From the NCBI RefSeq assembly GCF_018252635.1, contig NZ_JAGTXM010000001.1, forward strand, positions 186,122-250,121: a stretch of DNA of 64,000 nt, given 5' to 3'. The position numbers and the translations under genes are program-made. The notes under the pieces were generated by a model. It did not search any database and was not told the DNA's origin. It saw only the letters and a list, made by a program, of their open reading frames with translations. Below, piece by piece: positions 18,201-26,490 of the stretch (positions are counted from its first letter, which is position 1; every line of letters starts with the position of its first letter). Source of the stretch: Citrobacter amalonaticus (GTDB lineage Bacteria; Pseudomonadota; Gammaproteobacteria; Enterobacterales; Enterobacteriaceae).

Positions 18201-18694
18201 TCTCGGATGTAGCCTTCACCGAAGGCAATGCCGGGATGAATTTCGAGTTGCGTCCAGGTACCGCCGATGGCGTGATGCAGACCGATATGATTATCGACAG
18301 CCAGAAGCTGACTTATGTCAACCAGATGCCTGCATGGAAGCGCTTTACCTGGCCTGCGGATACGGAAGCACCCGGGGCAAACCTGAGCTGGATTAGCACT
18401 CAGGCGGGCACCCGCCAGTACGCCGATATTCCCGGTAGCTGGGGCTGGATACGCCTGCTGGATCACGCCACCGTCAATGCTTACCCGGGAGTCGGCAGCA
18501 GTTACAGCCTGTCCTGGAAAGCACAGGATGGGCGCACCCTCAATTACACCCTGCGTACTGAAGCCGGCGAGGGCCCGCTGGCGCTGCTGAAATTGCGTAA
18601 TTTTCGTCTGCCGGAGACCATCTTCAGTACCACCGGCGTCGCACCGTCAGACACGGTGGCAGATATGGTCAGTGACGAGGGGGATGCCTATTAA
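15275..18694 (+). CDS. tssM: TssM (IcmF family), T6SS membrane-complex protein
   Basis: The 1139-residue protein has two N-terminal membrane segments, a cytoplasmic NTPase-like region, a third membrane segment (about 373-393, VFASVVALVMVGWAVWM) and a large periplasmic part that contacts TssJ. The region where TssM often carries a Walker A reads ILLITGTSAEVEQLTPG and lacks GK[ST], so nucleotide binding is unlikely. The ATG at 15275 is used because AGGGA lies about 9 bp upstream; an earlier in-frame start at 15227 is inside the previous gene. The stop overlaps the tssA start (TAATG). Confidence 0.95.
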   Translation: MTTGDSAWRGGWGRLGFSALLAGGIAWGIWHFGDQMGLHTPFLKGLVIACALILLMMLRHGKTITLAIKQGWHRFQAKRQNVLPADEGRVRQTAPRNVTVDTIRAAMRKLYGRRWGRKTRILLITGTSAEVEQLTPGLTGQLWQEDRGTLLLWGGDLNTPADSAWLTALLKLRRRPVDGLVWVTSAFDQLSAPGLELPLPVPSESTMDSLSHAISARMETLGWKLPLYVWSLHPRAGKPEGRITQATGCLLPAGCRTEGLAEQLAALTPDLTSQGLLQTCGEVKHNFLLALADQLIREPESVTAPLSVMLNPYRPLPLAGVVFSQPSAGAERAVPHHWGMDKRWDVLPESVRALPAGLRPRKPGIPWRKVFASVVALVMVGWAVWMSIAYVTNRSQIDGANAQVTLVARQNQPLEQRLHALSELQKTLARLQYRAEHGVPWYEQAGLSQNNALLAALWPRYQDSALPLLRDAAANHLQTQLNAFNALPPDSPLREQMAKAAYDQLKLYLMLARPEHMDAAWFSSALLQEWPKRDGVKGGVWQGMASSLLSFYGAQLVAHPEWKLRADEDMVSQARSLLVRLMGVRNSEATLYQKMLSEVAHLYVDMRLEDMTGDTDAARLFSTTEVVPGMFTRQAWEQAVQPAIENMVKARRDELDWVLTDSKRQVNKQDEASPEVLKNRLTERYFADFGGAWLEFLNSLRLRQAATLSDSIDQLTLMADVRQSPLVALMNTLNVQGRTGQTGDAISDSLVKSAKNLLGGDSQDAIDQNAGTHGPLDATFGPVLALMDKNRMGAQDQSLQSFLTRVTQVRLRLQQVTNAADPQAMTQTIAQTVFQGKAVDLTETRDYGSLIAAGLGQEWSGFGRTVFVNPMEQAWHQVLTPAADSLNAQWQQAVVAEWNSAFGGRYPFNESSSDVSLPLLAKYLNADSGRIAQFLQTRLKGVLHKEGNRWVPDSINSQGLVFNPAFLNAINTLSYISDVAFTEGNAGMNFELRPGTADGVMQTDMIIDSQKLTYVNQMPAWKRFTWPADTEAPGANLSWISTQAGTRQYADIPGSWGWIRLLDHATVNAYPGVGSSYSLSWKAQDGRTLNYTLRTEAGEGPLALLKLRNFRLPETIFSTTGVAPSDTVADMVSDEGDAY

Positions 18695-20289
18695 TGAGCA
18701 CACTCAATACATTACTCAGCGCCTGCCAGACTGAACAGGAATCACTGCTTGCCGCCACCCGTGAACGGGTGGCGCAGTGGGATAACTGGCTACAACCGCT
18801 TTCTGGCTCATCGCCTGTTGGAGTGGATCCTGGCTATGACGATGACTTCCAGCAGATTCGCGAGGAAATTAATAAGCTCTCTGGCGCCAACACGGAGCTT
18901 ATTTGCCAGTATGCAGAAAAGATTCTAACCACTGTCGCCAAAGATATTCGTGTGGCAACCTGGTACTGCTGGGCGAAGCTGCACCGTGAAGGCGAGCAGG
19001 GACTGGCGGAAGGCCTTGAACTGTTGGCCGGGTTGATAGAACGTTTCGGCGCGCAACTTCATCCACAGCGTGACCGCAGCCGTAAGGCGGCAATGGAATG
19101 GCTGGCCGGGTCGCGTATGAGTGACTCTCTTTCCCTGTACCCGGAAGTGGTCAGGATCGATGCGATGCGTACCACCGGGGCACTGCTGTTGATAGCAGAA
19201 CTGACCAAAAATGAGCCCGATGAAACCCGTCCGGAACTTAATGCCCTGTACGGCGCGCTGGATAGTCGTCTGCAGAAAGCAGGCGGCGTGGATGCGGTCG
19301 TGCCGCAGAACGCCAGTACCAGTGACGCACCTCCCCCGGCGAGCCACAGCGATGCCCCGGACATCGGGCGTATCACCTCCGGTCAGGATTTACTGGCCCA
19401 GGCCCGCACCCTCTCCGAATACCTGCGCGAACAGCCCGATGGCTGGCTGTCAGCGCACCATCTGATGAAAAGCCTGCGCCACGATACCCTGCGGACCATT
19501 CCGGCCCCGGATGCCCAGGGCCGTACCCGCATCGAACCGCCCAGAGCAGACCAGCGGGCGTTACTTAAACGGCTCTACTTGCAACAGAACTGGACTGAAA
19601 TGCTGGAAACGGCCGACAGTACATTTTCTCGTGGCGCCAATCACCTGTGGCTGGATTTGCAGTGGTATATCCACCAGTCCCTGACGAAATCCGGCCAGGA
19701 GACGCTGGCTGACATTGTCGCGGCTGACCTGAAAGGGCTGTTGTCTCGCTTGTCGGGGCTGGAGACGCTGGCGTTCAGTGACGGTACCCCGTTTGCGGAC
19801 GAAGTGACGCTGAACTGGATCCAGCAGAGCGTGCTGGAGACTACAGGCGGGTGGGGTAATGACCCGCCATCAGCCCCGGTAACTGCCGGTAACGACGACA
19901 TCCTGGCACTGGAGCCAGAAGCTGTGACGCTGGCGGACAGCGAAGGCCCGGATGCGGCGCTGGGCTGGTTACAGAATCGCCCTGGCGTCACCACGGCGCG
20001 TCAGAAGTGGCTGCTGCGCCTGGTGATGGGACGCATTGCAGAGCAGTACGGTAAAAATGAGCTGGCGATGCACCTGTTTTCTGAACTGGGCGCTCGAGCT
20101 GGTGAGGTTACTCTCACGGACTGGGAGCCAGAACTGTTGTTTGAGGTACAGGCCCGTCATCTGAAACTGCTCAGACTGAAAGCCGTTCGCAGTGAGGCTG
20201 ATAAGGTGCGCCTTACACCAGCAATGGACCAGCTACTCGCTGGGTTGATCGCAGTCGATCCTGCCCGTGCCGCCGTGCTTTGCGGTTAA
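18694..20289 (+). CDS. tssA: TssA, T6SS baseplate/tail assembly protein
   Basis: The 531-residue protein has an ImpA_N-type domain in its first 170 residues (PVGVDPGYDDDFQQIREEI; TWYCWAKLHREGEQGL) and a C-terminal VasJ-like region (PGVTTARQKWLLRLVMGRIA). TssA proteins coordinate baseplate docking and tube/sheath polymerisation in the cytoplasm. The start overlaps the tssM stop by one base, so translation is coupled. Confidence 0.9.
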   Translation: MSTLNTLLSACQTEQESLLAATRERVAQWDNWLQPLSGSSPVGVDPGYDDDFQQIREEINKLSGANTELICQYAEKILTTVAKDIRVATWYCWAKLHREGEQGLAEGLELLAGLIERFGAQLHPQRDRSRKAAMEWLAGSRMSDSLSLYPEVVRIDAMRTTGALLLIAELTKNEPDETRPELNALYGALDSRLQKAGGVDAVVPQNASTSDAPPPASHSDAPDIGRITSGQDLLAQARTLSEYLREQPDGWLSAHHLMKSLRHDTLRTIPAPDAQGRTRIEPPRADQRALLKRLYLQQNWTEMLETADSTFSRGANHLWLDLQWYIHQSLTKSGQETLADIVAADLKGLLSRLSGLETLAFSDGTPFADEVTLNWIQQSVLETTGGWGNDPPSAPVTAGNDDILALEPEAVTLADSEGPDAALGWLQNRPGVTTARQKWLLRLVMGRIAEQYGKNELAMHLFSELGARAGEVTLTDWEPELLFEVQARHLKLLRLKAVRSEADKVRLTPAMDQLLAGLIAVDPARAAVLCG

Positions 20290-20309
20290 ATCCACAGGAA
20301 CAGAAATAA

Positions 20310-22073
20310 ATGGAAGATTTGACCCTGCGTTATTACGACGCGGAAATGCGCTATCTGCGTGAAGCGGCGAAAGAATTCGCCCAGACCCATCCCGATCGCG
20401 CAGCGATGCTCGATCTGGATAAAGCCGGTACACCCGATCCCTATGTTGAACGTCTGTTTGAAGGCTTTGCTTTCTCTATGGGACGGCTGCGGGAAAAGAT
20501 TGACGACGACCTGCCGGAGCTGACCGAAGGGCTGGTCAGCATGCTCTGGCCACATTATCTGCGCACCATTCCGTCGCTCTCGCTGGTGGCTCTGACCCCG
20601 GCGCTGCATGCCATGAAAATGGTGGAAGTGGTGCCGGCGGGCCTTGAGATTTATTCTCGTCCGGTTGGGCCGAAGAACACCGTCTGTCGTTACCGCACCA
20701 CCCAGGAGGTGATGCTCAAGCCTCTGAATATCTCAGGGGTGACCATGACCACTGAGCCTGATGGTCGCTCGCTGCTGCGGATGCGCTTTGCCTGCAGCAC
20801 GCAGGCGGACTGGTCCAGTGCTGACCTCAGCCGCCTGAGCCTGTATCTCGGGGCGGATGCGCCGATCAGCAGCCAACTGCATCTGATGCTGACGAAACGG
20901 CAGGCGGCTCTGTACATGCGTCTGCCGGGACAGACCGACCGTATTCGACTGGACGGGTATTTTTCCCCGGGCGGATTTGCGGAGGAAGACGGACTCTGGC
21001 CGAAAGGCGATACCGCCTTCAGCGGCTACCGGCTGCTGCTGGAGTACTTCACCTTCCGGGAGAAGTTTATGTTTGTCCACCTCAACGGCCTGGATGGCAT
21101 TACACCGCCTGCCGGAGCGGAGTATTTCGACATTGAAGTCGTGTTCAGCACACCGTGGCCGTCTGACCTGCCGGTCACCGATGATGCCGTTCGACTGCAC
21201 TGCGTGCCGGTCATTAATCTGTTCACCCTGGAAGCAGACCCGCTCACCATCTCGGGGCTTGAAAGTGAGTACCTGCTACGCCCCAAACGACTACAGGACG
21301 GACATACCGAGATTTATTCGGTGGATACAGTCACCGGCTCAAACCGGACCAGTGATGCCGAATACGTCCCGTTCAGTAGCTTCCGCCACAAGGGCGGGAT
21401 GATGCGCCGTCATGCGCCGCCCCGGTATTACCACACTCGTGTAAAGCGCAGCGTGACCGGGTTGTATGACACCTGGCTTATCCTTGGGGGGCACCAGTGG
21501 GAAGAGGACCGCCTGTTTGAGCGTGAAGCTGTCTCGCTGCAAATCACAGGCACCAACGGTCAGTTACCACGTCGGGCGTTGCAAAGCACACTGCTGGACC
21601 GCTGTGAGCAGGTGGTGGATACGCAGTTGACGGTGCGCAACCTCTGCAAGCCCACGCTGCCGGTATACCCGCCTGCGGAAGACCGTTTCCACTGGCGGGT
21701 GTTGAGTCACCTGGGTTCCGGGTTCCTGAATATGATGAGTACTGCTGAAGTACTGCGTGGAACGCTGGCGCTCTATAACTGGCAGGAAGACGAGCTGAAT
21801 ACCCGACGCCTGGAGGCTATTCAGCATGTAACGCATCACCGCCTGCAGCGATTTGAACAGGGCTATCTGCTACGGGGCCTGGATATTGAAGTCACCCTCG
21901 ACAGCAACGGGTTTACGGGGGAGGGCGATATCCACCTGTTTGGTGAAATGCTTAACCGCTTCTTCGCACTCTATGCCGACATGAACCAGTTCAACCAGCT
22001 CACCCTCATCGTACAGCCAGAAGGAAAATGCATCCGGTGGAAAGAGAATCACAGTCCACGCCTGCCCGGCTGA
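20310..22073 (+). CDS. tssF: TssF, T6SS baseplate protein
   Basis: The 587-residue protein begins MEDLTLRYYDAEMRYLREAA and contains PDRAAMLDL...DPYVERLFEGFAF and LTEGLVSMLWPHYLRTIPSL, which are hallmark TssF (VasA/ImpG) segments. TssF forms baseplate wedges with TssG, TssE and TssK. AGGAA lies 9 bp before the ATG. The 3' end overlaps tssG by 46 bp. Confidence 0.96.
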   Translation: MEDLTLRYYDAEMRYLREAAKEFAQTHPDRAAMLDLDKAGTPDPYVERLFEGFAFSMGRLREKIDDDLPELTEGLVSMLWPHYLRTIPSLSLVALTPALHAMKMVEVVPAGLEIYSRPVGPKNTVCRYRTTQEVMLKPLNISGVTMTTEPDGRSLLRMRFACSTQADWSSADLSRLSLYLGADAPISSQLHLMLTKRQAALYMRLPGQTDRIRLDGYFSPGGFAEEDGLWPKGDTAFSGYRLLLEYFTFREKFMFVHLNGLDGITPPAGAEYFDIEVVFSTPWPSDLPVTDDAVRLHCVPVINLFTLEADPLTISGLESEYLLRPKRLQDGHTEIYSVDTVTGSNRTSDAEYVPFSSFRHKGGMMRRHAPPRYYHTRVKRSVTGLYDTWLILGGHQWEEDRLFEREAVSLQITGTNGQLPRRALQSTLLDRCEQVVDTQLTVRNLCKPTLPVYPPAEDRFHWRVLSHLGSGFLNMMSTAEVLRGTLALYNWQEDELNTRRLEAIQHVTHHRLQRFEQGYLLRGLDIEVTLDSNGFTGEGDIHLFGEMLNRFFALYADMNQFNQLTLIVQPEGKCIRWKENHSPRLPG

Positions 22074-23131
22074 TGGTGCAGCTACGGCAGCATCTGCCGT
22101 ACATGAACTTTTATCGCTTCTGTCAGTTACTGGAGCAGAGCCAGCCAGATAAACCGGTCACTGGCAGTACCTGGCAGGTGCGACAGGAGCCGGTGCGCTT
22201 TCGTCCACATCCGGGGATGGGATTCCCGGCTTCTGAAATCAAAGGAGCTGAGCCGCCTGAGCATCCGCACCTGCCGCCCACGGTGCGCGTCACCTTTATG
22301 GGGCTTTACGGGGTAGAGTCGCCGCTACCGACGCACTATATCGATGACATCGCCCAGCGGCGCGAAGGGTATGAAGCCACGGCGGATTTCCTTGATATCT
22401 TCAACCACCGGTTGATTGCCCAGTACTACCGCATCTGGCGGAAATACTCGTACCCGGCGACCTTCGAAGAAGGCGGCAGGGACAAAACGTCGCAGTACCT
22501 GCTGGGCCTGGCAGGACTCGGCATCAACGGCTGTACGGACAGCATCGCCGCCCCCGCGTCACGCTTTCTGGCCCTGCTGCCGGTGATGCTATTACCAGGG
22601 CGGACTGCAGAAGGCATGGCCTCGCTGGTGCGTCTGCTGGCACCCAATACGCATGCGAAAATATGGCACCACGACAAGCGCCGTGTGCCGCTGAAGAAAC
22701 CTCTGACCATGAGCGTGCGCCAGCCTGTCGCCCTGGCAAACCGTCCGGTGATGGGCAACTATGCCACCGACGTGAATAGCCAGGTACTGATGCGCCTGAC
22801 CACCACCGACCCGGTTGAAGTGCAGGGCTGGCTGCCCGATGGCGAGCTGCACACGGACCTGATGGCACTGCTGCATGTCTATCTCGGCTCACGCCTCGAT
22901 GTGCGGTTACAGCTGTGTGTGGATCGTAGTCTGCTGCCTGACGCGACCATGAGCAGTAAACCTAAAGTCTGGGCAGTGCAACTGGGCCGCACTGCCGTGA
23001 TGCGACCACTGAATGCGGCTAAGACCGCATCACACCCCAAAACAATCACCATTAATCTGGGCCGCTATGAGCGGATACAGGAAAATATTCACCGCAGGGA
23101 GACCGATGAAGATGGCGATTACCGCTGGTAA
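22028..23131 (+). CDS. tssG: TssG, T6SS baseplate protein
   Basis: The 367-residue protein has the TssG (VasB/ImpH) pattern YMNFYRFCQLLEQ, VRFRPHPGMGFPASEI and VTFMGLYGVESPLPTHY. TssG pairs with TssF in the baseplate wedge. The ATG at 22028 has a good AAGGA just upstream but overlaps tssF by 46 bp. An ATG at 22073, overlapping the tssF stop as TGATG, is a plausible alternative that removes 15 residues. Confidence 0.95.
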   Translation: MHPVERESQSTPARLMVQLRQHLPYMNFYRFCQLLEQSQPDKPVTGSTWQVRQEPVRFRPHPGMGFPASEIKGAEPPEHPHLPPTVRVTFMGLYGVESPLPTHYIDDIAQRREGYEATADFLDIFNHRLIAQYYRIWRKYSYPATFEEGGRDKTSQYLLGLAGLGINGCTDSIAAPASRFLALLPVMLLPGRTAEGMASLVRLLAPNTHAKIWHHDKRRVPLKKPLTMSVRQPVALANRPVMGNYATDVNSQVLMRLTTTDPVEVQGWLPDGELHTDLMALLHVYLGSRLDVRLQLCVDRSLLPDATMSSKPKVWAVQLGRTAVMRPLNAAKTASHPKTITINLGRYERIQENIHRRETDEDGDYRW

Positions 23132-23648
23132 AATCCCTCTGGCTGCGCTGGCCGCCGGTATCACATTGATGCTGGCTGGCTGTGGGCTGACTCAGAGCAT
23201 CACGGACGGCACTGTCGCCGTCACCAAATCCATTTTTTATAAACAGGTGAAAACCCTGCATCTCGACATTCGCGCCCGTGAGGCAGTAAACCACAATGCG
23301 GGCGGGGTGGCGCTGTCCACCGTCGTACGCATCTACCAGCTTAAAGACCGCAAAACATTCGATACGACGGACTATCCATCACTGTTTAAAGCTGACAGTC
23401 AGGCGATTAAGGCGGACCTGGTGGCAGAGAAAGACATTCGCCTGCAGCCGGGAGGCGCGGTGATGGTCGATATGCCAATGGAGGAGGGAGTGCAGTATGT
23501 GGCTGTGGCTGGCATGTTTATGTCGCCGGACCAGGAGCGCAACACCTGGCGGATTGTCCTTTCCCGTGATGAACTCGATCCGGATAAAGCCCGCGTCATC
23601 GAGGCGGGGAACAACCAGCTGACCTTGCAGGCACTGAAAGATGAGTGA
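23106..23648 (+). CDS. tssJ: TssJ, T6SS outer-membrane lipoprotein
   Basis: The 180-residue lipoprotein has a signal peptide with lipobox LAGC (Cys26) and a transthyretin-like fold typical of TssJ (VVRIYQLKDRKTFDTTDYPSLF; YVAVAGMFMSPD). TssJ tethers the TssJLM complex to the outer membrane. ATGs at 23106 and 23112 are both possible behind AGGGAG at 23096; each overlaps the tssG end. An upstream in-frame start at 23013 would place the signal peptide internally and is rejected. Confidence 0.93.
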   Translation: MKMAITAGKIPLAALAAGITLMLAGCGLTQSITDGTVAVTKSIFYKQVKTLHLDIRAREAVNHNAGGVALSTVVRIYQLKDRKTFDTTDYPSLFKADSQAIKADLVAEKDIRLQPGGAVMVDMPMEEGVQYVAVAGMFMSPDQERNTWRIVLSRDELDPDKARVIEAGNNQLTLQALKDE

Positions 23649-24093
23649 ATCATCCCGCCCTTCGTTGTATGAAACGCTCTACGGCAACTTTAGTGGTGGC
23701 CTCGACCTGCATCAGGTCAGCGAGCAAAACCAGGTGATTTTGTCGGTGCTGGATAATATGCAGCGTATTCTCAACAGCCGTGCAGGTGCGCTGGCTCATC
23801 TGCCGGACTATGGTTTGCCCGATATGACCAAAATCCTGCAGGGGATGCCGGGCACGGCCCATGAGCTGATGGGAACCCTGTCTGCTGTTCTGCTCAAATA
23901 TGAGTCACGTCTGAAAAAAATAGCCGTTGTCCTGCTGGAGCAGGACGTCCCCGGTGAACTGCGCTATGCCATTGACGCTGAGTTGAAGGGGGTCGGTCTG
24001 GTGCGTTACGGCACCGAATTTATGCCCGAAGGACGGGTACTACTGCGACACATGAAACAGCAGCAGTATCTGGATCCGCGGCACCCGGTTTAA
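23641..24093 (+). CDS. tssE: TssE, gp25-like T6SS baseplate protein
   Basis: The 150-residue protein is the size of TssE and shows the gp25-like pattern LYETLYGNFSG, ILNSRAGALAHLPDYGLPD and RYGTEFM near the end. It is a baseplate wedge component that helps initiate the sheath. It overlaps tssJ by 8 bp. Confidence 0.93.
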   Translation: MSESSRPSLYETLYGNFSGGLDLHQVSEQNQVILSVLDNMQRILNSRAGALAHLPDYGLPDMTKILQGMPGTAHELMGTLSAVLLKYESRLKKIAVVLLEQDVPGELRYAIDAELKGVGLVRYGTEFMPEGRVLLRHMKQQQYLDPRHPV

Positions 24094-24122
24094 ATTCTCT
24101 TTTCTCCTGAGCAAGAATCTCC

Positions 24123-25499
24123 ATGATAACCCAGTCTGAACGACATCTGCGTACCGGGGGCGACCCGCGTGCGCTTGCTGATTACACCCTGCTGCGTGAT
24201 GAACTGAATAAACTGACCCATCCCGCGCGCCCGGATGTGAACTGGCCGCAGGTGGAAAACCGGGCCCTTGCCCTGTTTGAACATAATGGTGTTGAATTAC
24301 AGACGGCGTCCTGGTATACCCTGGCGCGGACTCATATTGCCAGTATTGATGGTCTGAATGAAGGGCTGGCCATCCTGAATGCGCTGGTTGCGCATCAGTG
24401 GGCGGTGATGTGGCCGCCGCAGACCCATGCGCGCGTAGAAATTCTCAGTGGGCTGAGTCAGCGTCTGCAGAAGGTTTTTCGCACCCTGACGCTGGCTCAC
24501 CACAATCTGCCGGCCCTGTATCAGGGTGAAAAGCTGCTGACTACCCTGAATGATGCACTGGGACGGCGCGAGCTGAAACAGTCCTGCCAACTGGAAGGAC
24601 TTCGTCGCCAGTTGTTCCAGGCGGTGACCCGTCTTGAAAACAGTACCCCGCAGGAAGATATCACTTCCTCACTGACGCTTCCGCCTCAGGCGCTGGTAGC
24701 CGCACCGCCCGTGTCCGAGAGCCGACTGGTCTATGTCGTCCTCCCTGAACCGGAAGTGCGGGTCGATGTGATGCATGCGCCGCCGCCAGCGGTAGCGAAA
24801 TGGCCGCTGTTTACCAGTGGTATGCTGACGGCCTTTGTCATCAGCGCCCTGTCGGTATGGGGCTGGCAGATTGTTCATCAGGAAGATGATACCCGCCGGG
24901 CGCTGCGGGCTTCTGTGGCTGCATTACCGGCTCCGCTGATTGCAGAGCAGATGCTCGTATTAAAGCAGAGCGGATCGCTGGCAGAAGGCGAAGCCTGGCT
25001 GAAGCAGGCTTCAGCGCAACTGGACAGTGTGGCGGCACTTCCCCCGGACTGGCACCTGCACTACGGGGGACAGATTATCGCCCAGGCGCAAACGCTGTGG
25101 CCGGATGAGCCACAGGTCCGGCAGATGCAAAGTCGCTGGCGGCAACTGATGGCGGAGAACACCCTGCCGGAAAGCTCGCTGACGGGCTGGCACCAGGGGA
25201 TGGAGCGGTTACAGGCGCTGACCGATAAACTCAACGCGCTGGATAAACAGAAAGGGAAGTACATTACCGTCAGCGAACTGAAATCCACGGTTTATGAGAT
25301 GATGAACCTGTTTCGTCAGACTGAACCGCTGGAAGAGCAGCTTTATCTGCTGCGTCATTCTGAAAATACGCCTCAGCGACAGCAGCAAATCCGTCAGGCA
25401 GAGCAGCATCTGCGCGCGCAGATTTATACGCTAATGCAGGAGAATAATGCCACCGGGAGTGCCGGTCAGGAGCCGCAGGACCTGAAGGATGCCAGATAA
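24123..25499 (+). CDS. vasL: VasL-like (TssA-family) T6SS protein
   Basis: The 458-residue protein has an ImpA_N-like N-terminal domain (TGGDPRALADYTLLRDELNKLTHPARPDVNW; SWYTLARTHIASIDGLNEGL), one membrane segment (about 222-243) and a C-terminal VasL-like helical domain. Related TssA-family proteins (VasL/TagA types) act at the distal end of the sheath or the membrane. It is the last intact gene of the cluster, and its stop overlaps a truncated small ORF. Confidence 0.85.
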   Translation: MITQSERHLRTGGDPRALADYTLLRDELNKLTHPARPDVNWPQVENRALALFEHNGVELQTASWYTLARTHIASIDGLNEGLAILNALVAHQWAVMWPPQTHARVEILSGLSQRLQKVFRTLTLAHHNLPALYQGEKLLTTLNDALGRRELKQSCQLEGLRRQLFQAVTRLENSTPQEDITSSLTLPPQALVAAPPVSESRLVYVVLPEPEVRVDVMHAPPPAVAKWPLFTSGMLTAFVISALSVWGWQIVHQEDDTRRALRASVAALPAPLIAEQMLVLKQSGSLAEGEAWLKQASAQLDSVAALPPDWHLHYGGQIIAQAQTLWPDEPQVRQMQSRWRQLMAENTLPESSLTGWHQGMERLQALTDKLNALDKQKGKYITVSELKSTVYEMMNLFRQTEPLEEQLYLLRHSENTPQRQQQIRQAEQHLRAQIYTLMQENNATGSAGQEPQDLKDAR

Positions 25500-25632
25500 T
25501 AAGCAGCCGTCCCGAAATCATCAGCCCCTCTGGACAGTGAAAGAGCTGGCCTTTCTCGAAAAGCACTATGGCAGGTTTCCGACGAAGGCGATTGTGCATG
25601 TGCTGGGGAGATGTTGCAACCGATGTGGCTAA
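25489..25632 (+). pseudogene. Truncated DNA-binding-like ORF at island boundary
   Basis: A 47-codon frame (MPDNKQPSRNHQPLWTVKEL...) starts 11 bp before the vasL stop. The segment LWTVKELAFLEKHYGRFPT...IVHVLGR resembles the start of a Myb/SANT-like helix-turn-helix, in which LGR is normally followed by S..AV and the recognition helix. Here it runs into CCNRCG and stops. The coding match ends at about 25610, which probably marks the junction between the T6SS island and the pheU flank. Broken gene is the favoured reading; a very short functional peptide cannot be excluded. Confidence 0.5.
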
Positions 25633-25665
25633 GACAACCAGAAATCTACAGAATCCCAGAAAGCA

Positions 25666-25692
25666 AAAAACCAGCCTTGAGGCTGGTTTTTC
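25666..25692. terminator. Bidirectional terminator between T6SS locus and tRNA-Phe
   Basis: AAAAACCAGCC-TTGA-GGCTGGTTTTT forms a hairpin with T runs on both strands. It can end pheU transcription (- strand) and T6SS read-through (+ strand). Confidence 0.85.
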
Positions 25693-25699
25693 TAAATTT

Positions 25700-25775
25700 T
25701 GGTGCCCGGACTCGGAATCGAACCAAGGACACGGGGATTTTCAATCCCCTGCTCTACCGACTGAGCTATCCGGGC
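25700..25775 (-). tRNA. pheU: tRNA-Phe (GAA)
   Basis: The reverse complement is a complete 76-nt tRNA starting GCCCGGATAGCTCAG and ending in encoded CCA, with anticodon stem-loop GGGGA-TTGAAAA-TCCCC (anticodon GAA). Position next to yjdC/dsbD matches E. coli pheU. This gene is a well-known integration site for genomic islands in enterics, and the T6SS locus lies on its 3' side. Confidence 0.98.
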
Positions 25776-25785
25776 AACGGGGCGC

Positions 25786-25814
25786 ATTAAACCGTAATCA
25801 TGCCCGCCAGTCAA
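25786..25814 (-). promoter_or_regulatory. Sigma-70 promoter of pheU
   Basis: On the - strand TTGACT and TTTAAT are separated by 17 bp, followed by the GC-rich discriminator GCGCCCCG typical of stringently controlled stable-RNA promoters. Confidence 0.75.
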
Positions 25815-25879
25815 TCAAATTTAGGGGAAAACTGTTCAATCGCTTAAGTTTGCGGCAATCTGTGCCTTTCTGCTTTCAT

Positions 25880-26455
25880 TTAGGTCAATGCACCCCCCTG
25901 GCGGCACTGGGCAAAGCGCAGAATATCTTCTGCCAGACGATGCGCTGTCTCTACGTCCGCATGGCTGCGATTGACCAGCATGCGGCTCAGACAGCCTTCC
26001 AGCACCAGTTCCATCTGTTTGGCCACCATCGCCGGATCGTCAATCTCCAGTGTGGTCAGCAGTTCGTGAGTAAAGTCGTGCGCCGCGCTTTTCTGCTGAT
26101 CCGCCAGTTGATGAATCGGGTGTGACGGATCGGGATAAAACGTGCAGGCGGCGATGAACAGACAGCCTGGGTAGCGGTTATTACTGACGCACTCTGCCAG
26201 CGCAGCGTAGCGGGCAAGCAGCTTTTGCTCGGCACTCAGGGAGTCGTCCAGCAACAGCTGGCGACGCCAGATATCCACTTGCTGGCTGAGATAGCGCAGC
26301 GCGTCATACAGAATGGCCTCTTTGTCCGGCCAGAAACGCTGCATTTCATCAAGCGGATAATCAACGCGCTCGGCCACCATCTCCAGCGTGGTGTTCGCAA
26401 TCCCATGGTTCTCGAGTAATTTTAGGGCTTCTCCCAGGACATCTTCACGTTGCAC
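25880..26455 (-). CDS. yjdC: YjdC, TetR-family transcriptional regulator
   Basis: The 191-residue protein has an N-terminal TetR helix-turn-helix ([33 protein letters not shown]) and a helical ligand domain. The GTG at 26455 is preferred over ATG at 26461 because GGAGG ends 7 bp before it and the length then equals E. coli YjdC. It starts 35 bp after dsbD, so it is likely cotranscribed with cutA-dsbD. The ligand and targets are not evident from the sequence. Confidence 0.93.
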   Translation of the reverse strand: MQREDVLGEALKLLENHGIANTTLEMVAERVDYPLDEMQRFWPDKEAILYDALRYLSQQVDIWRRQLLLDDSLSAEQKLLARYAALAECVSNNRYPGCLFIAACTFYPDPSHPIHQLADQQKSAAHDFTHELLTTLEIDDPAMVAKQMELVLEGCLSRMLVNRSHADVETAHRLAEDILRFAQCRQGGALT

Positions 26456-26490
26456 GGTCATTCCTCCGTCTTTACCTCTGAAAGTGTCGC

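Noticed and set aside
25568-26125. 185-codon + frame running through pheU into yjdC
   Set aside because: It crosses a tRNA gene and a terminator and is antisense to yjdC.
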